In this document: piece by piece, positions 18,224 to 26,782 of the stretch
How positions within the stretch are numbered: position 1 is the stretch's first letter
How the letters are laid out: every line of letters begins with the position of its first letter
NCBI RefSeq assembly: GCF_000012825.1
Contig: NC_009614.1
Location: 806,001-870,000 of the forward strand
Length of the DNA stretch: 64,000 bases
Source of the DNA: Phocaeicola vulgatus ATCC 8482
Lineage (GTDB): Bacteria; Bacteroidota; Bacteroidia; Bacteroidales; Bacteroidaceae
Reading direction: 5' to 3'
The notes under the pieces: model-generated
The model's database searches: none
Told to the model about the DNA's origin: nothing
The model's input: only the letters and a program-made list of their open reading frames with translations
Program-made: the position numbers and the translations under genes

Positions 18224-18643
18224 TTAGCTTCCGAAGCTCCTCATCCTTTCCACAAAATTCTGAATCACCGGATACATAGCCTCAGGCGATTCCAACTCAT
18301 AGCAAAGAGTTTCCAAAGGACACCAACCTGTCCGGTTTCTGTTCCAAATACGAGAAACTATTTGAACACACTCCACCCTAATATTCGCCTTGTGCAATAC
18401 AGCCAATGCAGGCTCACTGATGATATCCGTATAAACCTCCCGGACACCCCCCAGCACCATCAATGCGGCAGCTGCTTTTCCTACCACCTTGTCAGCAACC
18501 TGCGCTCCATGCAAAAAGGCCGGATGCTGATTCAGCAAATCATATAAATCGGCTACCCCGCGTTGGGTAAAAGTACGGATCTCTTCCTTTCTGATAACAC
18601 AGGAATAGCCGCCTTCATGCAACAATCTGATTAATTCATCCAT
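18224..18643 (-). CDS. DUF1893 domain protein
   Basis: The 139-residue protein fits the DUF1893 (TM1506-like) family, whose fold resembles cytidine deaminases but whose activity is unknown. Recognisable parts are the N-terminal CVIRKEEIRTFTQRGVADLY, the central ADKVVGKAAAALMVLGGV and the downstream YTDIISEPALAVL. It is the last gene of a three-gene operon after the iron-sulfur membrane protein, separated by 17 bp. That context suggests a redox-linked role, which is inference. Confidence 0.85.
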   Translation of the reverse strand: MDELIRLLHEGGYSCVIRKEEIRTFTQRGVADLYDLLNQHPAFLHGAQVADKVVGKAAAALMVLGGVREVYTDIISEPALAVLHKANIRVECVQIVSRIWNRNRTGWCPLETLCYELESPEAMYPVIQNFVERMRSFGS

Positions 18644-18660
18644 CTTCCTTTCTATTTCAT

Positions 18661-20193
18661 TCAGATAATACGATGCATCTCATGACCTTCTACATAAATA
18701 GCACTAAACGGGCGGCTCGGACAAAGATTTTCACAAGCGCCACAACCGATGCAACGTTCTGTATTCACAACCGGTATCTTAAGTGATTTTCCATCATCGG
18801 CATCTTTAGGAACCATCAAGATAGCCCCCGTAGGACAATGACGGGCACAATTTCCACAACTTACCCCATCTGTGTTCACTATACAATTCTGAGCAACCCA
18901 CACAGCATGACCAATCTGTACAGATGACTTCTCTGTCAGATCAGCCAAGTGAATAGCATCAGTAGGACATACTTCTGCACATTTCGCACACTCAGGACGA
19001 CAATATCCACGTTCGTAAGACATCTCGGGCTGCATCAGATGTTTCAAATCACCGGACGGACGCAATACCTGATTAGGGCACACCGACACACAAAGCTGAC
19101 AAGCCGTACAGTGCTGCGCAAAATGACGGAAACTCAATGCTCCCGCAGGAACAATAGGAGTGGCACGCTTGGGAACTTTCTTATCTATAAGAGGAGCCAG
19201 ACCGCCATCCACTTTCTTTTCCTGAGCTTTTACGGCAACACTTGCAGCAATCAAAGCCGAAACCGTAAAGAACCCACGCCGTGCAGTATCTACCTTTTCT
19301 TTGTTTAAAGACGCCTGAGAAACCTGTTTGCCAATTCCTTCACTTGCCGGAGCCTGTTTCTTCAGAAGCATCTGCCCCGATACATATTTTATTGCCCCTT
19401 GGCGGCACTTGCCTAGACAATCCATACAAGCAACACAACGGGAATAATCAATCTCATGTGCTTTGGGATTAATGCAGGAAGACTTGCAATTACGAGCACA
19501 AAGTCCGCAACCATTACATTTAGACGTATCAATAACCGGTTTAAAATAAGAATATCTAGATAAGAATCCCAATACTGTACCCACCGGGCAAATGGTATTG
19601 CAATAAGTTCTTCCTCCACGCCATGCCAAAATAAAAAGCACAATCACAGTACCCACTGCAACTGCAAAAGTAGAAAGACCTTTCATCCAAACATCTACCG
19701 AATAAAAAGCATAACTGTCCACACGCTCCGCCCATAGGACAAGTACATTGTTCCCCCACTGATACAAAGGTGTCAGCAGGTTAGAAACGATACGGCCGTA
19801 TGCACTGTAAGGAGCAATCAACGCCGCCAATGAAACCGCCCCTGCTACCAAAGCGACGACAAACACTGCCAATACCCCATAGCGTAACCACGACAAAGCA
19901 GGCGAGTAGCGGAAACGATTCTTCTTTACCTTTCCCGAAACCCAGGAAATGATATCTTGAAACACCCCTAACGGACAGATAACCGAACAATAGACACGCC
20001 CCAAAAGCAGAGTCAACAAAACAAGGGCTATCACCACCCCCACATTCAATGCCAGCACGGCAGGAAGGAACTGTATTTTCGCCATCCAGCCAAACCAACC
20101 ATGCACAGTTCCAGTAAAATCCAAAAACAGCAACGTGATCATTGTAAAGAACAAAAGGGCGGCGGCAAGTCTTATTTTACGTAACATAAGCAT
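18661..20193 (-). CDS. NapH/NapG-like polyferredoxin membrane protein
   Basis: The 510-residue protein has about four N-terminal membrane segments (residues 1-190) with two CxxxCP motifs (YCSVICPLG, YCNTICPVG), as in NapH/CcoG-type electron-transfer proteins. It then has a run of 4Fe-4S binding clusters: CNGCGLCARNCKSSC, CVACMDCLGKC, CTACQLCVSVCPN, ECAKCAEVCPT, CGNCARHCPTG and CIGCGACENLCPS. Near residue 303 lies RRGFFTVSALIAASVAVKAQ, which looks like the Tat signal of a NapG/MauM ferredoxin fused inside the chain. The protein probably moves electrons at the membrane, partnered with the aldo/keto reductase located 29 bp upstream. The electron donor and acceptor are unknown. Confidence 0.85.
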   Translation of the reverse strand: MLMLRKIRLAAALLFFTMITLLFLDFTGTVHGWFGWMAKIQFLPAVLALNVGVVIALVLLTLLLGRVYCSVICPLGVFQDIISWVSGKVKKNRFRYSPALSWLRYGVLAVFVVALVAGAVSLAALIAPYSAYGRIVSNLLTPLYQWGNNVLVLWAERVDSYAFYSVDVWMKGLSTFAVAVGTVIVLFILAWRGGRTYCNTICPVGTVLGFLSRYSYFKPVIDTSKCNGCGLCARNCKSSCINPKAHEIDYSRCVACMDCLGKCRQGAIKYVSGQMLLKKQAPASEGIGKQVSQASLNKEKVDTARRGFFTVSALIAASVAVKAQEKKVDGGLAPLIDKKVPKRATPIVPAGALSFRHFAQHCTACQLCVSVCPNQVLRPSGDLKHLMQPEMSYERGYCRPECAKCAEVCPTDAIHLADLTEKSSVQIGHAVWVAQNCIVNTDGVSCGNCARHCPTGAILMVPKDADDGKSLKIPVVNTERCIGCGACENLCPSRPFSAIYVEGHEMHRII

Positions 20194-20222
20194 TCGTTAT
20201 TTTATCATGTTTATCCATTCCA

Positions 20223-21605
20223 TTATAAAGTCTCTTGTTTCAACTGTTCCACATATGCGTCTATGCGATGCAGTTCTTTGGGAATATCAATGCTTTGAGG
20301 GCAATGCGGATTACACTGGTTACATCCGGTACAATGGCTTGCCTGCCGCAGTTTGGGCACACTACGATCATAACCTATCAGGAAAGCACGCCGTGCACGG
20401 CGGTAATTCTCATCCTGACTGCTTTTAGGCACATTTCCTTCGTTGACACATTTATTATAATGCACCAGAATCGCCGGAATATCCAACCCGTAAGGACAGG
20501 GCATACAATATTTGCAGTCATTGCAAGGAATCGTAGGGAACTTCAGCATCAATTGGGCTGTTTCTTCCAAGAACTCTTTTTCTTCCTCATTCAAAGGTTC
20601 CAAGGGCGAATAAGTCCGAAGGTTATCCTGCAAATGTTCCATATAAGTCATTCCACTCAGCACACACAACACGTTGGGATACGTACCGGCAAAACGGAAC
20701 GCCCACGATGCCACACTGTTCTCCGGGCGACGCTGCTTCAAGCGCGCCACCAGGTGGTCGTTCAGTTTAGACAAACGTCCTCCCAACAGCGGCTCCATAA
20801 TCACAGCCGGAATTCCACGCTTGGCCAACTCTCCATACAAATATTCCGCGTTAACATTTCTACCCGAAGCATGGCGCCAATCTACATAGTTCATCTGAAT
20901 TTGCACAAAATCCCATTTCACATCCAGCGACAGCAAATAATCAAACACTTCCACCGATCCGTGAAATGACCATCCCAAATTACGAATACGGCCTTCTTCA
21001 CGCTCTTTTAGTAAAAAGTCAAGAACTCCATTGTCAATATAACGGTCATGGAAAGTCTTGATCCCTTCCCCTCCACCTACGGAATGAAGCAAATAATAAT
21101 CCAGATAATCCGTCTGCAATTCTTTCATCGACTGATGGTACATCTTGATGGAATTCTCACGAGTATAGTTTTGGAAATTGGACATCTTTGTCGCAATCAA
21201 GAGCTTTTCGCGGGGATAACGTTTCAAGGCCGCACCGGTGGCTCTTTCAGAAAACCCTTGGCAATAAACAGGAGATGTATCGAAATAATTCACTCCATGA
21301 GCGATAGCATAATCCACCAGTTCATTCACCGCATCCTGATCTATCACATTTCCATCGCTGTCCGGTGCAGGTTTCAACGGCCAGCGCATACATCCATATC
21401 CTAAAAGTGAGACACGCTCCCCTTTGGGGGAAACGCGATACGTCATTTTATCCACAGGCACTTCGCCCAATACAGAAGCCTCGGATGAAGCCGGTTTCCC
21501 TTCGGATGCACAACCATACAGGGCTGCCGCCGATGCAGCCGCACTGACGCCTACTATCTTCAGAAACTTCCTGCGGCTCATTTCCTCTTTATCTCTCTTT
21601 TCCAT
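20223..21605 (-). CDS. Tat-exported aldo/keto reductase with ferredoxin domain
   Basis: The 460-residue protein starts with a twin-arginine signal (SRRKFLK) running into a lipobox-like AALYGC, so it is probably exported folded and possibly lipid-anchored. Residues about 60-340 form the aldo/keto reductase barrel: NYFDTSPVYCQGFSE holds the catalytic Asp and Tyr, followed by ATKM for the lysine and YYLLH for the histidine. The C-terminal part has CNDCKYCMPCPYG and CTGCNQCNPHCPQ, two 4Fe-4S motifs. It is first in an operon with the NapH/NapG-like protein and the DUF1893 gene, suggesting electrons pass between the reductase and the membrane polyferredoxin. The substrate is unknown. Confidence 0.88.
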   Translation of the reverse strand: MEKRDKEEMSRRKFLKIVGVSAAASAAALYGCASEGKPASSEASVLGEVPVDKMTYRVSPKGERVSLLGYGCMRWPLKPAPDSDGNVIDQDAVNELVDYAIAHGVNYFDTSPVYCQGFSERATGAALKRYPREKLLIATKMSNFQNYTRENSIKMYHQSMKELQTDYLDYYLLHSVGGGEGIKTFHDRYIDNGVLDFLLKEREEGRIRNLGWSFHGSVEVFDYLLSLDVKWDFVQIQMNYVDWRHASGRNVNAEYLYGELAKRGIPAVIMEPLLGGRLSKLNDHLVARLKQRRPENSVASWAFRFAGTYPNVLCVLSGMTYMEHLQDNLRTYSPLEPLNEEEKEFLEETAQLMLKFPTIPCNDCKYCMPCPYGLDIPAILVHYNKCVNEGNVPKSSQDENYRRARRAFLIGYDRSVPKLRQASHCTGCNQCNPHCPQSIDIPKELHRIDAYVEQLKQETL

Positions 21606-21644
21606 AACCTTTTTTTATACTTAAGCACTGATTACCAATATTCG

Positions 21645-21652
21645 CAAAGATA
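21645..21652 (-). promoter_or_regulatory. -7 box for the aldo/keto reductase operon
   Basis: The minus strand reads TATCTTTG, matching TAnnTTTG, 40 bp before the start codon. A clear -33 box was not seen. Confidence 0.5.
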
Positions 21653-21815
21653 AAAAGATTCCTTGATATTTATTGCGGCAAAGCACCTCATAATTACATA
21701 AAATGCGCACATAGTGCCACATGAATAATATTCTATCATAAAATGCCAAAAACTTCTTTCATTTTTGCATAACTCCAAACATACAGATCATTATTCTTCA
21801 AAAAAATACCATCCC

Positions 21816-22306
21816 ATGAAAAAACTACTTCCGGCAAACTTATGCCTCTTCTCTTCCTTTCCGCTCCGGGTATAGGAACAAGATATTCTGATAGCTACTC
21901 CGAACACCTCCCTGCCGTTGTCCGTTCCCGAAAACGTGAAGCCATTATTACCTACAAGAAAATCCGTCCGATGATACAGCTGGGCAATTTATCATACCGT
22001 CTCATCTCGCCTTACAATGATAGAGGTGCTTTCTCACTGATGCTCTACACCCCACAGAAAAAACATGCCGTGTTCTTGCCTACAAGATTCAGCATTATTG
22101 CAATCAGATTGTTCCCCGTTTCCGCATGGACAGGCTGAAAGCCGACAAGCAATACCGCATCACGGAACTAAACCGGAAAAGATGCCCGTCCGCTGCCACT
22201 GGACAACAAAATGTTCTCCGGAAGAATACTGATGAAACAAGGTGTCGAGCTACCGCTACAACATGAGTACGCCAGCCGCATACTGGAGCCGCCCGAAGTG
22301 AGCTAA
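21816..22306 (+). pseudogene. GH36 alpha-galactosidase relic
   Basis: An ATG at 21816 begins a signal-peptide-like run (MKKLLPANLCLFSSFP). The frame then shifts to KREAIITYKKIRPMIQLGN and LSYRLISPYND, shifts again to FRMDRLKADKQYRITELNR, and once more to MKQGVELPLQHEYASRILE before a stop at 22306. These pieces in order match the C-terminal end of secreted GH36 alpha-galactosidases. The large catalytic middle is gone, so this is an internal deletion plus at least two frameshifts, not a functional gene. It sits beside a GH130 mannoside phosphorylase locus, where alpha-galactosidase would make sense for galactomannan. A hairpin terminator still follows. Confidence 0.75.
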
Positions 22307-22411
22307 ACCTTCCGGTTGATATTGACAGACAAAAAGAGGATGTCAAAACTCTGTTTTTGAAAATATGAACTTATAATCTGGCATTTGAACATCCTAAAAG
22401 GCTAAAGAAAG

Positions 22412-22456
22412 GGCCGTATCATTACTCAATACAGAGCTTGATACGACCCTTTTTTA
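22412..22456 (+). terminator. Terminator after the GH36 relic
   Basis: GGGCCGTATCA and TGATACGACCC pair (one G-T wobble) and are followed by TTTTTT on the plus strand. Confidence 0.8.
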
Positions 22457-22487
22457 AGTGTTATAAATACGATCTGTAACTTTGCGG

Positions 22488-22525
22488 GGTAGCCATTTTA
22501 GTTTTGACACATTTACCCTTTTTTG
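22488..22525 (+). repeat. Hairpin with TTTTAGTTTTGACAC repeat
   Basis: GGGTA (22488-22492) and TACCC (22515-22519) flank TTTTAGTTTTGACAC (22497-22511) and a T-run follows. The 15-mer is the exact complement of 48607-48621 and nearly that of 28608-28621, so it belongs to a recurrent intergenic element. Confidence 0.6.
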
Positions 22526-22529
22526 TCTA

Positions 22530-24413
22530 TCAGTCCATTCCGATACGTTTCATCAACTCATCATATTCCTTCTCTTCCCTGCACAACGGCCTGTACCAGG
22601 TATATTTCAACACCACGGTGGTCACCACCAGCAGCAACACCGACGCAATGAGTCCCCCCGTACCGCGCACCACCAGATACATGGGCACAATAGTGAGACA
22701 GCACTGCCACACGATACCAATCGCCACATTGAACATATCCCGCTTGAAATGGCGGTTGCGCGTCACCTGCGGATAGCGTGCTACCGCCTTGGCCGCCACC
22801 GGTTTCCACCACCCCCACGGACGTACCCGGATATAGAAGTTCACCAGCGTCTCCTCGTCAGTAGGAGGTGCCGAGTACGTACCCACGATACAACCCACCA
22901 GCGAAATGCCGAACAACACGGGGAAAAAATAAAGTACCAACGAATCGGGTACCGTGAACTTCATCACAATGGCAGCCACCACACCCGAAGTCATTCCCCA
23001 GAAATACCCTTCACCATTAAACCGCCACCAGTGCCACTTCAACACATTGGCGGCAATATATCCGCCGAACAACGCGCCCACAATCCACTGGAAAATCTCG
23101 TTGATGTCCTTCAGAAAAAAGCCCATCACCGTACTGATAACCACCACCAGTACCGAAACGAGGTAACTCGCCCGTATCTGTGTCCTGACGGAAGCCCTTG
23201 GGTTGATATACTTCAGATAAATATCATTCACCACATAGGCCGGTGCCGCATTCACCGTAGAAGCGAATGTAGACATGAATGCCGACAGCAATCCTGCCAG
23301 TAACAAACCCGCCAGCCCCACCGGCACATACTTCGTAATCAGGTGAGGAAGAATTGTTTCGAAATCCGTGTGGACAGCCGTCATCTGTTCCAGTCCTCCA
23401 TCCACTTTAAAGAAATAGATAGCCAGCAACGCAAACCCCATAATCATCAGATAACGCGGAATCAGCAGAATGACCGATACCGAACCGCTCATCAGCGCCG
23501 CCTCCTTGGGTGACTTGCACGACAGGATCTTCTGCATGTCATAGTTCGGAGCAGGTCCCGCCATGCTCATAAAAATCCCTTTCAGCAACGCCATCATCAC
23601 AAAGATACCCATCAGGCTGTAAGGCTCGTCCGCCATGCGTTCCGTCAGCAAACTCATCCGTTCACTCCAGTCAATGTCCAGCGTCCAGCCGAAGAAAGGC
23701 GACTCCCACCCTGCAGGCACAAATTCCCGGATCATTTCAGGAGCCACCATGTTCATCCCGATAATGGCAATGACCACACCCGCCACCGTCATGATGAGGA
23801 ACTGCACCACATCCGTCCACACAATGCTGAGCATACCGCCCAGCATCACATAGAAGGTAGCAATGGCCGTAAAGAAAATGCCGTAAAAATGAGGCACATA
23901 TTGTACCGGAATATCCCAGGGCACATACTGCGACACTACCTCCCACGGAAAAAAGATCTCCATGAACTTGCCGATTCCGATAAACCCGTAGCTCAAGAAG
24001 CCCAGCACGCTGAGCAGAGCAAAGACAATGACAATAGTATGCGAGAGCGTAGCCCCCCGCCCCTGCCCGAAACGGGTCTTTATCCATTCGGCGCCCGTCA
24101 GCACATTGCTCCGGCGGAGCCACACCGACAGATAGACCATCAGGAAAATTTGATTGAACACGGGCCACAACCATGGAATCCACAGACTTTTGAACCCATA
24201 AGCAAAAGCCCAATACACCATCAGCATGGTGCCGGTAATATCAAACATGCCCGATGCATTCGACAGCCCCAACATATAAAACGGCAACGACTTTCCGCCC
24301 AAAAAATAAGAATCCATATTCTTTGCCGCCTTCTTTTTCAAAAACAACCCGATGGCGACAATAACCATCAGATAAGCACAAATAATCAGAATATCAACGA
24401 TATGCAATTTCAT
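22530..24413 (-). CDS. Sodium:solute symporter (SSS family)
   Basis: The 627-residue protein has about 13-14 hydrophobic segments and the SSS hallmarks: an N-terminal GLFLKKKAAKNMDSYFLGGK segment, then GLSNASGMFDITG, and later LLAGLLSAFMSTFASTVNAAPAYVVNDIY in the sodium-site region. The C-terminus extends to a charged tail (REEKEYDELMKRIGMD). It would carry a sugar or related solute across the inner membrane with sodium. It is last in a run of minus-strand genes (phosphodiesterase 17 bp upstream, then GH130), paralleling the symporter that accompanies the mannosylglucose phosphorylase in Bacteroides fragilis. Confidence 0.9.
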   Translation of the reverse strand: MKLHIVDILIICAYLMVIVAIGLFLKKKAAKNMDSYFLGGKSLPFYMLGLSNASGMFDITGTMLMVYWAFAYGFKSLWIPWLWPVFNQIFLMVYLSVWLRRSNVLTGAEWIKTRFGQGRGATLSHTIVIVFALLSVLGFLSYGFIGIGKFMEIFFPWEVVSQYVPWDIPVQYVPHFYGIFFTAIATFYVMLGGMLSIVWTDVVQFLIMTVAGVVIAIIGMNMVAPEMIREFVPAGWESPFFGWTLDIDWSERMSLLTERMADEPYSLMGIFVMMALLKGIFMSMAGPAPNYDMQKILSCKSPKEAALMSGSVSVILLIPRYLMIMGFALLAIYFFKVDGGLEQMTAVHTDFETILPHLITKYVPVGLAGLLLAGLLSAFMSTFASTVNAAPAYVVNDIYLKYINPRASVRTQIRASYLVSVLVVVISTVMGFFLKDINEIFQWIVGALFGGYIAANVLKWHWWRFNGEGYFWGMTSGVVAAIVMKFTVPDSLVLYFFPVLFGISLVGCIVGTYSAPPTDEETLVNFYIRVRPWGWWKPVAAKAVARYPQVTRNRHFKRDMFNVAIGIVWQCCLTIVPMYLVVRGTGGLIASVLLLVVTTVVLKYTWYRPLCREEKEYDELMKRIGMD

Positions 24414-24430
24414 AGTATCCGCTTCATCTT

Positions 24431-25333
24431 TTATTCAAACACCTGTGTCATGGGGCGTCCTATCCACACCTGCGGTTGCTCCAGATTGAAAACAGATGCT
24501 ATAGTAGACGCACAGTCAAACTGCATCATGCTCTCTTCGAAAGCTCCCCCCTTCTTGATGTTCTTTCCGGCGATAATGAACGGCGTTTCCATCTCCTCCA
24601 TGGTCTTTCCGCCATGTCCCTTATTGATTCCCCCATGATCAGCGGTGACAATAATGATGCTGTTTTCATAAATACCCGCTTCCTTGATGGCATCCACAAT
24701 ACGGCCCACATAGCCGTCCAGTTCTCTCAGTTTGGCATAATAAGCCGGAGTATCGTGTCCGTCACCGTGCCCCACGTGGTCAGGGTTGTCGAAACAGAAA
24801 GCACTCAACACCGGTTTTTTCTGCATAATATACTCACAGGCCATGTCACACAAAGCCGTAGGATGCGTGTTATAGTCGGGTGCCTGCGCATGATGGTTCA
24901 AAGCCAGCGTATCTACCAGATACTTGATACCATCCCATTCATACAGTACGCCCATCTCGGCATCGGGAGCCGCCTTGCGCAACTCGCTGAACACGGTGGG
25001 GAAAATGCCATGCTCGTTCAGCACACGCGAAGGTAGTTCGGGCGTTCTTGATCCCCACTCCGTGTACCCGTGCAGTTCAGGACCTGCCCCCATAAACATG
25101 GAAGCCCAATTTACAGCACTGGATGAAGGAAGTACACTGCGTTTTTTCAACGTGTAGCATCCGGCATCCATCAACGCCTTCACGTTCGGCATATCCGCCT
25201 TTGCCACACTGTAGGCGCCCCATCCGTCCAAACCGATGACAAACACATGTTCCGCTTTCCATTCCGGAGCCTTCCGGCAACCCGACAACACCATTACGGC
25301 TATGCACATAGCCCATAAAGCAATCTTTTTCAT
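24431..25333 (-). CDS. Type I phosphodiesterase / alkaline-phosphatase-superfamily lipoprotein
   Basis: The 300-residue protein has a lipoprotein signal (AVMVLSGC). Metal and catalytic sites of the alkaline-phosphatase superfamily are visible: GLDGWGAY (first Asp), a nucleophile loop VLPSSSAVNWASMF where serine replaces the usual threonine or serine, DNPDHVGHGDGHD, and VTADHGGINKGHGG near the end. Related proteins hydrolyse nucleotide or phosphodiester substrates; it lacks the sulfatase signature C/S-x-P-x-R. It is co-oriented between the symporter (17 bp downstream) and the GH130 gene (157 bp upstream). The physiological substrate is unknown. Confidence 0.85.
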   Translation of the reverse strand: MKKIALWAMCIAVMVLSGCRKAPEWKAEHVFVIGLDGWGAYSVAKADMPNVKALMDAGCYTLKKRSVLPSSSAVNWASMFMGAGPELHGYTEWGSRTPELPSRVLNEHGIFPTVFSELRKAAPDAEMGVLYEWDGIKYLVDTLALNHHAQAPDYNTHPTALCDMACEYIMQKKPVLSAFCFDNPDHVGHGDGHDTPAYYAKLRELDGYVGRIVDAIKEAGIYENSIIIVTADHGGINKGHGGKTMEEMETPFIIAGKNIKKGGAFEESMMQFDCASTIASVFNLEQPQVWIGRPMTQVFE

Positions 25334-25490
25334 ACAATATCTATTTTGGGTTTATAATTACAAAATTAGCCATTTATTCCCTTTCGACAAGAAAATAAAT
25401 GGCATTATCCACTTCTCTTTCCACCTAAAAAACAGCCATTCCGCATTAAAAACGACTTTATCTTATCAATGCCTTTATATTCCTTCTATT

Positions 25491-26669
25491 TTACCCGTTC
25501 AGAAATGCCTCGTTGCGATCTATCAGCGCGTTCACCGCTGCCACTGAAGCTGCGGAACGCAATCCGTCGGCAGGCGTGTGCAGACAGTAGTCCACCAAGC
25601 GATCCACCGTAGAGACCGCCACGTGCATCCGCGTGTCGCTGGAGGCATAATAGATGTATACCGTACCGTCGTCATCGGCTATCCATCCGTTCGAGAAAAG
25701 CACATTGGACACATCGCCCACCCTTTCCCCCGCCAGCGGAGCCAGCAGATAGCCGGCTGGTTCAGCTATGACGCGCCACGGTTCATCGGCTGCGGTCATA
25801 TAGAGATAGAGCACATAGCGCAGTCCGGCGGCACATCCGCGTACTCCGTGCGCCAGGTGCAGCCATCCTTGGGAGGTGCGGATGGGGTGCGGTCCCTCTC
25901 CGTTCTTCACCTCTTTGATCGTGTGATAATAACGGTGGTTTATTATCATTTCCTCCTTCACCTCCGCCCGGGTGATGTCGTCTATCAACGCCCATCCTAT
26001 TCCTCCCCCATTTCCGGCATTAATAAAATCATCCTGCGGACGGGTGTAGAGGGCATATTTCCCATTCACAAATTCGGGATGCAACACCACATTGCGCTGT
26101 TGGCTCGCCGCTTTCAAGTCGGGCAACCGTTCCCAGTCCACCAGATTGCGCGTGCGTACGATTCCCGCCTTTGCCACCGCCGCCGACAGATCTCCCGCCG
26201 GTGCCTTGTCATCATGGCGTTCGCTGCAAAAGATACCATAAATCCATCCATCCTGGTGAGCGGTAAGACGCATATCGTACACATTGGTTTCCGCCGGATC
26301 CACATCGGGCAATACCAGCGGACGTTTCCAAAAGTGGAAATTGTCCACCCCGTTAGGGCTTTCGGCTATGGCAAAGAACGACTTCCGGTCTGCTCCCTCC
26401 ACACGCACCACCATCAGATACTTTCCGTTCCATTTCAGGGCACCACTGTTCATGGTAGCATTAAAGCCGATACGCTCCATACAACAAGGGTTGGTGGCAG
26501 GGTTGAAGTCATAACGCCATTCCAGGGGAATATGCTGGCGTGTCAGTACCGGATAAACATAACGGCGGATGACACCGTTCGTTTCTTCCTGCATTTCATT
26601 AGGACGTTGCAACAACGCTTCATGGCGTTGGCGCAATGCTTCTATTTGTTTTTTGAAATATCCGTTCAT
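25491..26669 (-). CDS. GH130 4-O-beta-D-mannosyl-D-glucose phosphorylase-like enzyme
   Basis: The 392-residue protein has the five-bladed propeller sequence of GH130 and no signal peptide, so it acts in the cytoplasm. Asp132 in NVYDMRL lies where the catalytic acid of the B. fragilis mannosylglucose phosphorylase is described (Asp131). Phosphate- and sugar-site motifs [41 protein letters not shown] and the final [12 protein letters not shown] fit subfamily GH130_1. It would split beta-mannosyl-glucose by phosphate to mannose-1-phosphate and glucose. No epimerase or mannanase gene accompanies it here, unlike in B. fragilis. The substrate could also be another beta-mannoside. Confidence 0.85.
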   Translation of the reverse strand: MNGYFKKQIEALRQRHEALLQRPNEMQEETNGVIRRYVYPVLTRQHIPLEWRYDFNPATNPCCMERIGFNATMNSGALKWNGKYLMVVRVEGADRKSFFAIAESPNGVDNFHFWKRPLVLPDVDPAETNVYDMRLTAHQDGWIYGIFCSERHDDKAPAGDLSAAVAKAGIVRTRNLVDWERLPDLKAASQQRNVVLHPEFVNGKYALYTRPQDDFINAGNGGGIGWALIDDITRAEVKEEMIINHRYYHTIKEVKNGEGPHPIRTSQGWLHLAHGVRGCAAGLRYVLYLYMTAADEPWRVIAEPAGYLLAPLAGERVGDVSNVLFSNGWIADDDGTVYIYYASSDTRMHVAVSTVDRLVDYCLHTPADGLRSAASVAAVNALIDRNEAFLNG

Positions 26670-26782
26670 ATCTTATTTTCTTTTCATTGTTATCAATCCA
26701 TCTTTTACAGTAAAAGAATGCTATCCAAGCATCTAGAATTATACTATTTTATCAAAAATCAATCATATTCTATACAGTGTTG

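Noticed and set aside
22482..23303. 273-residue plus-strand ORF opposite the symporter gene
   Set aside because: Antisense to a clear symporter gene, with a composition dominated by His, Gln and Arg. A shadow frame.
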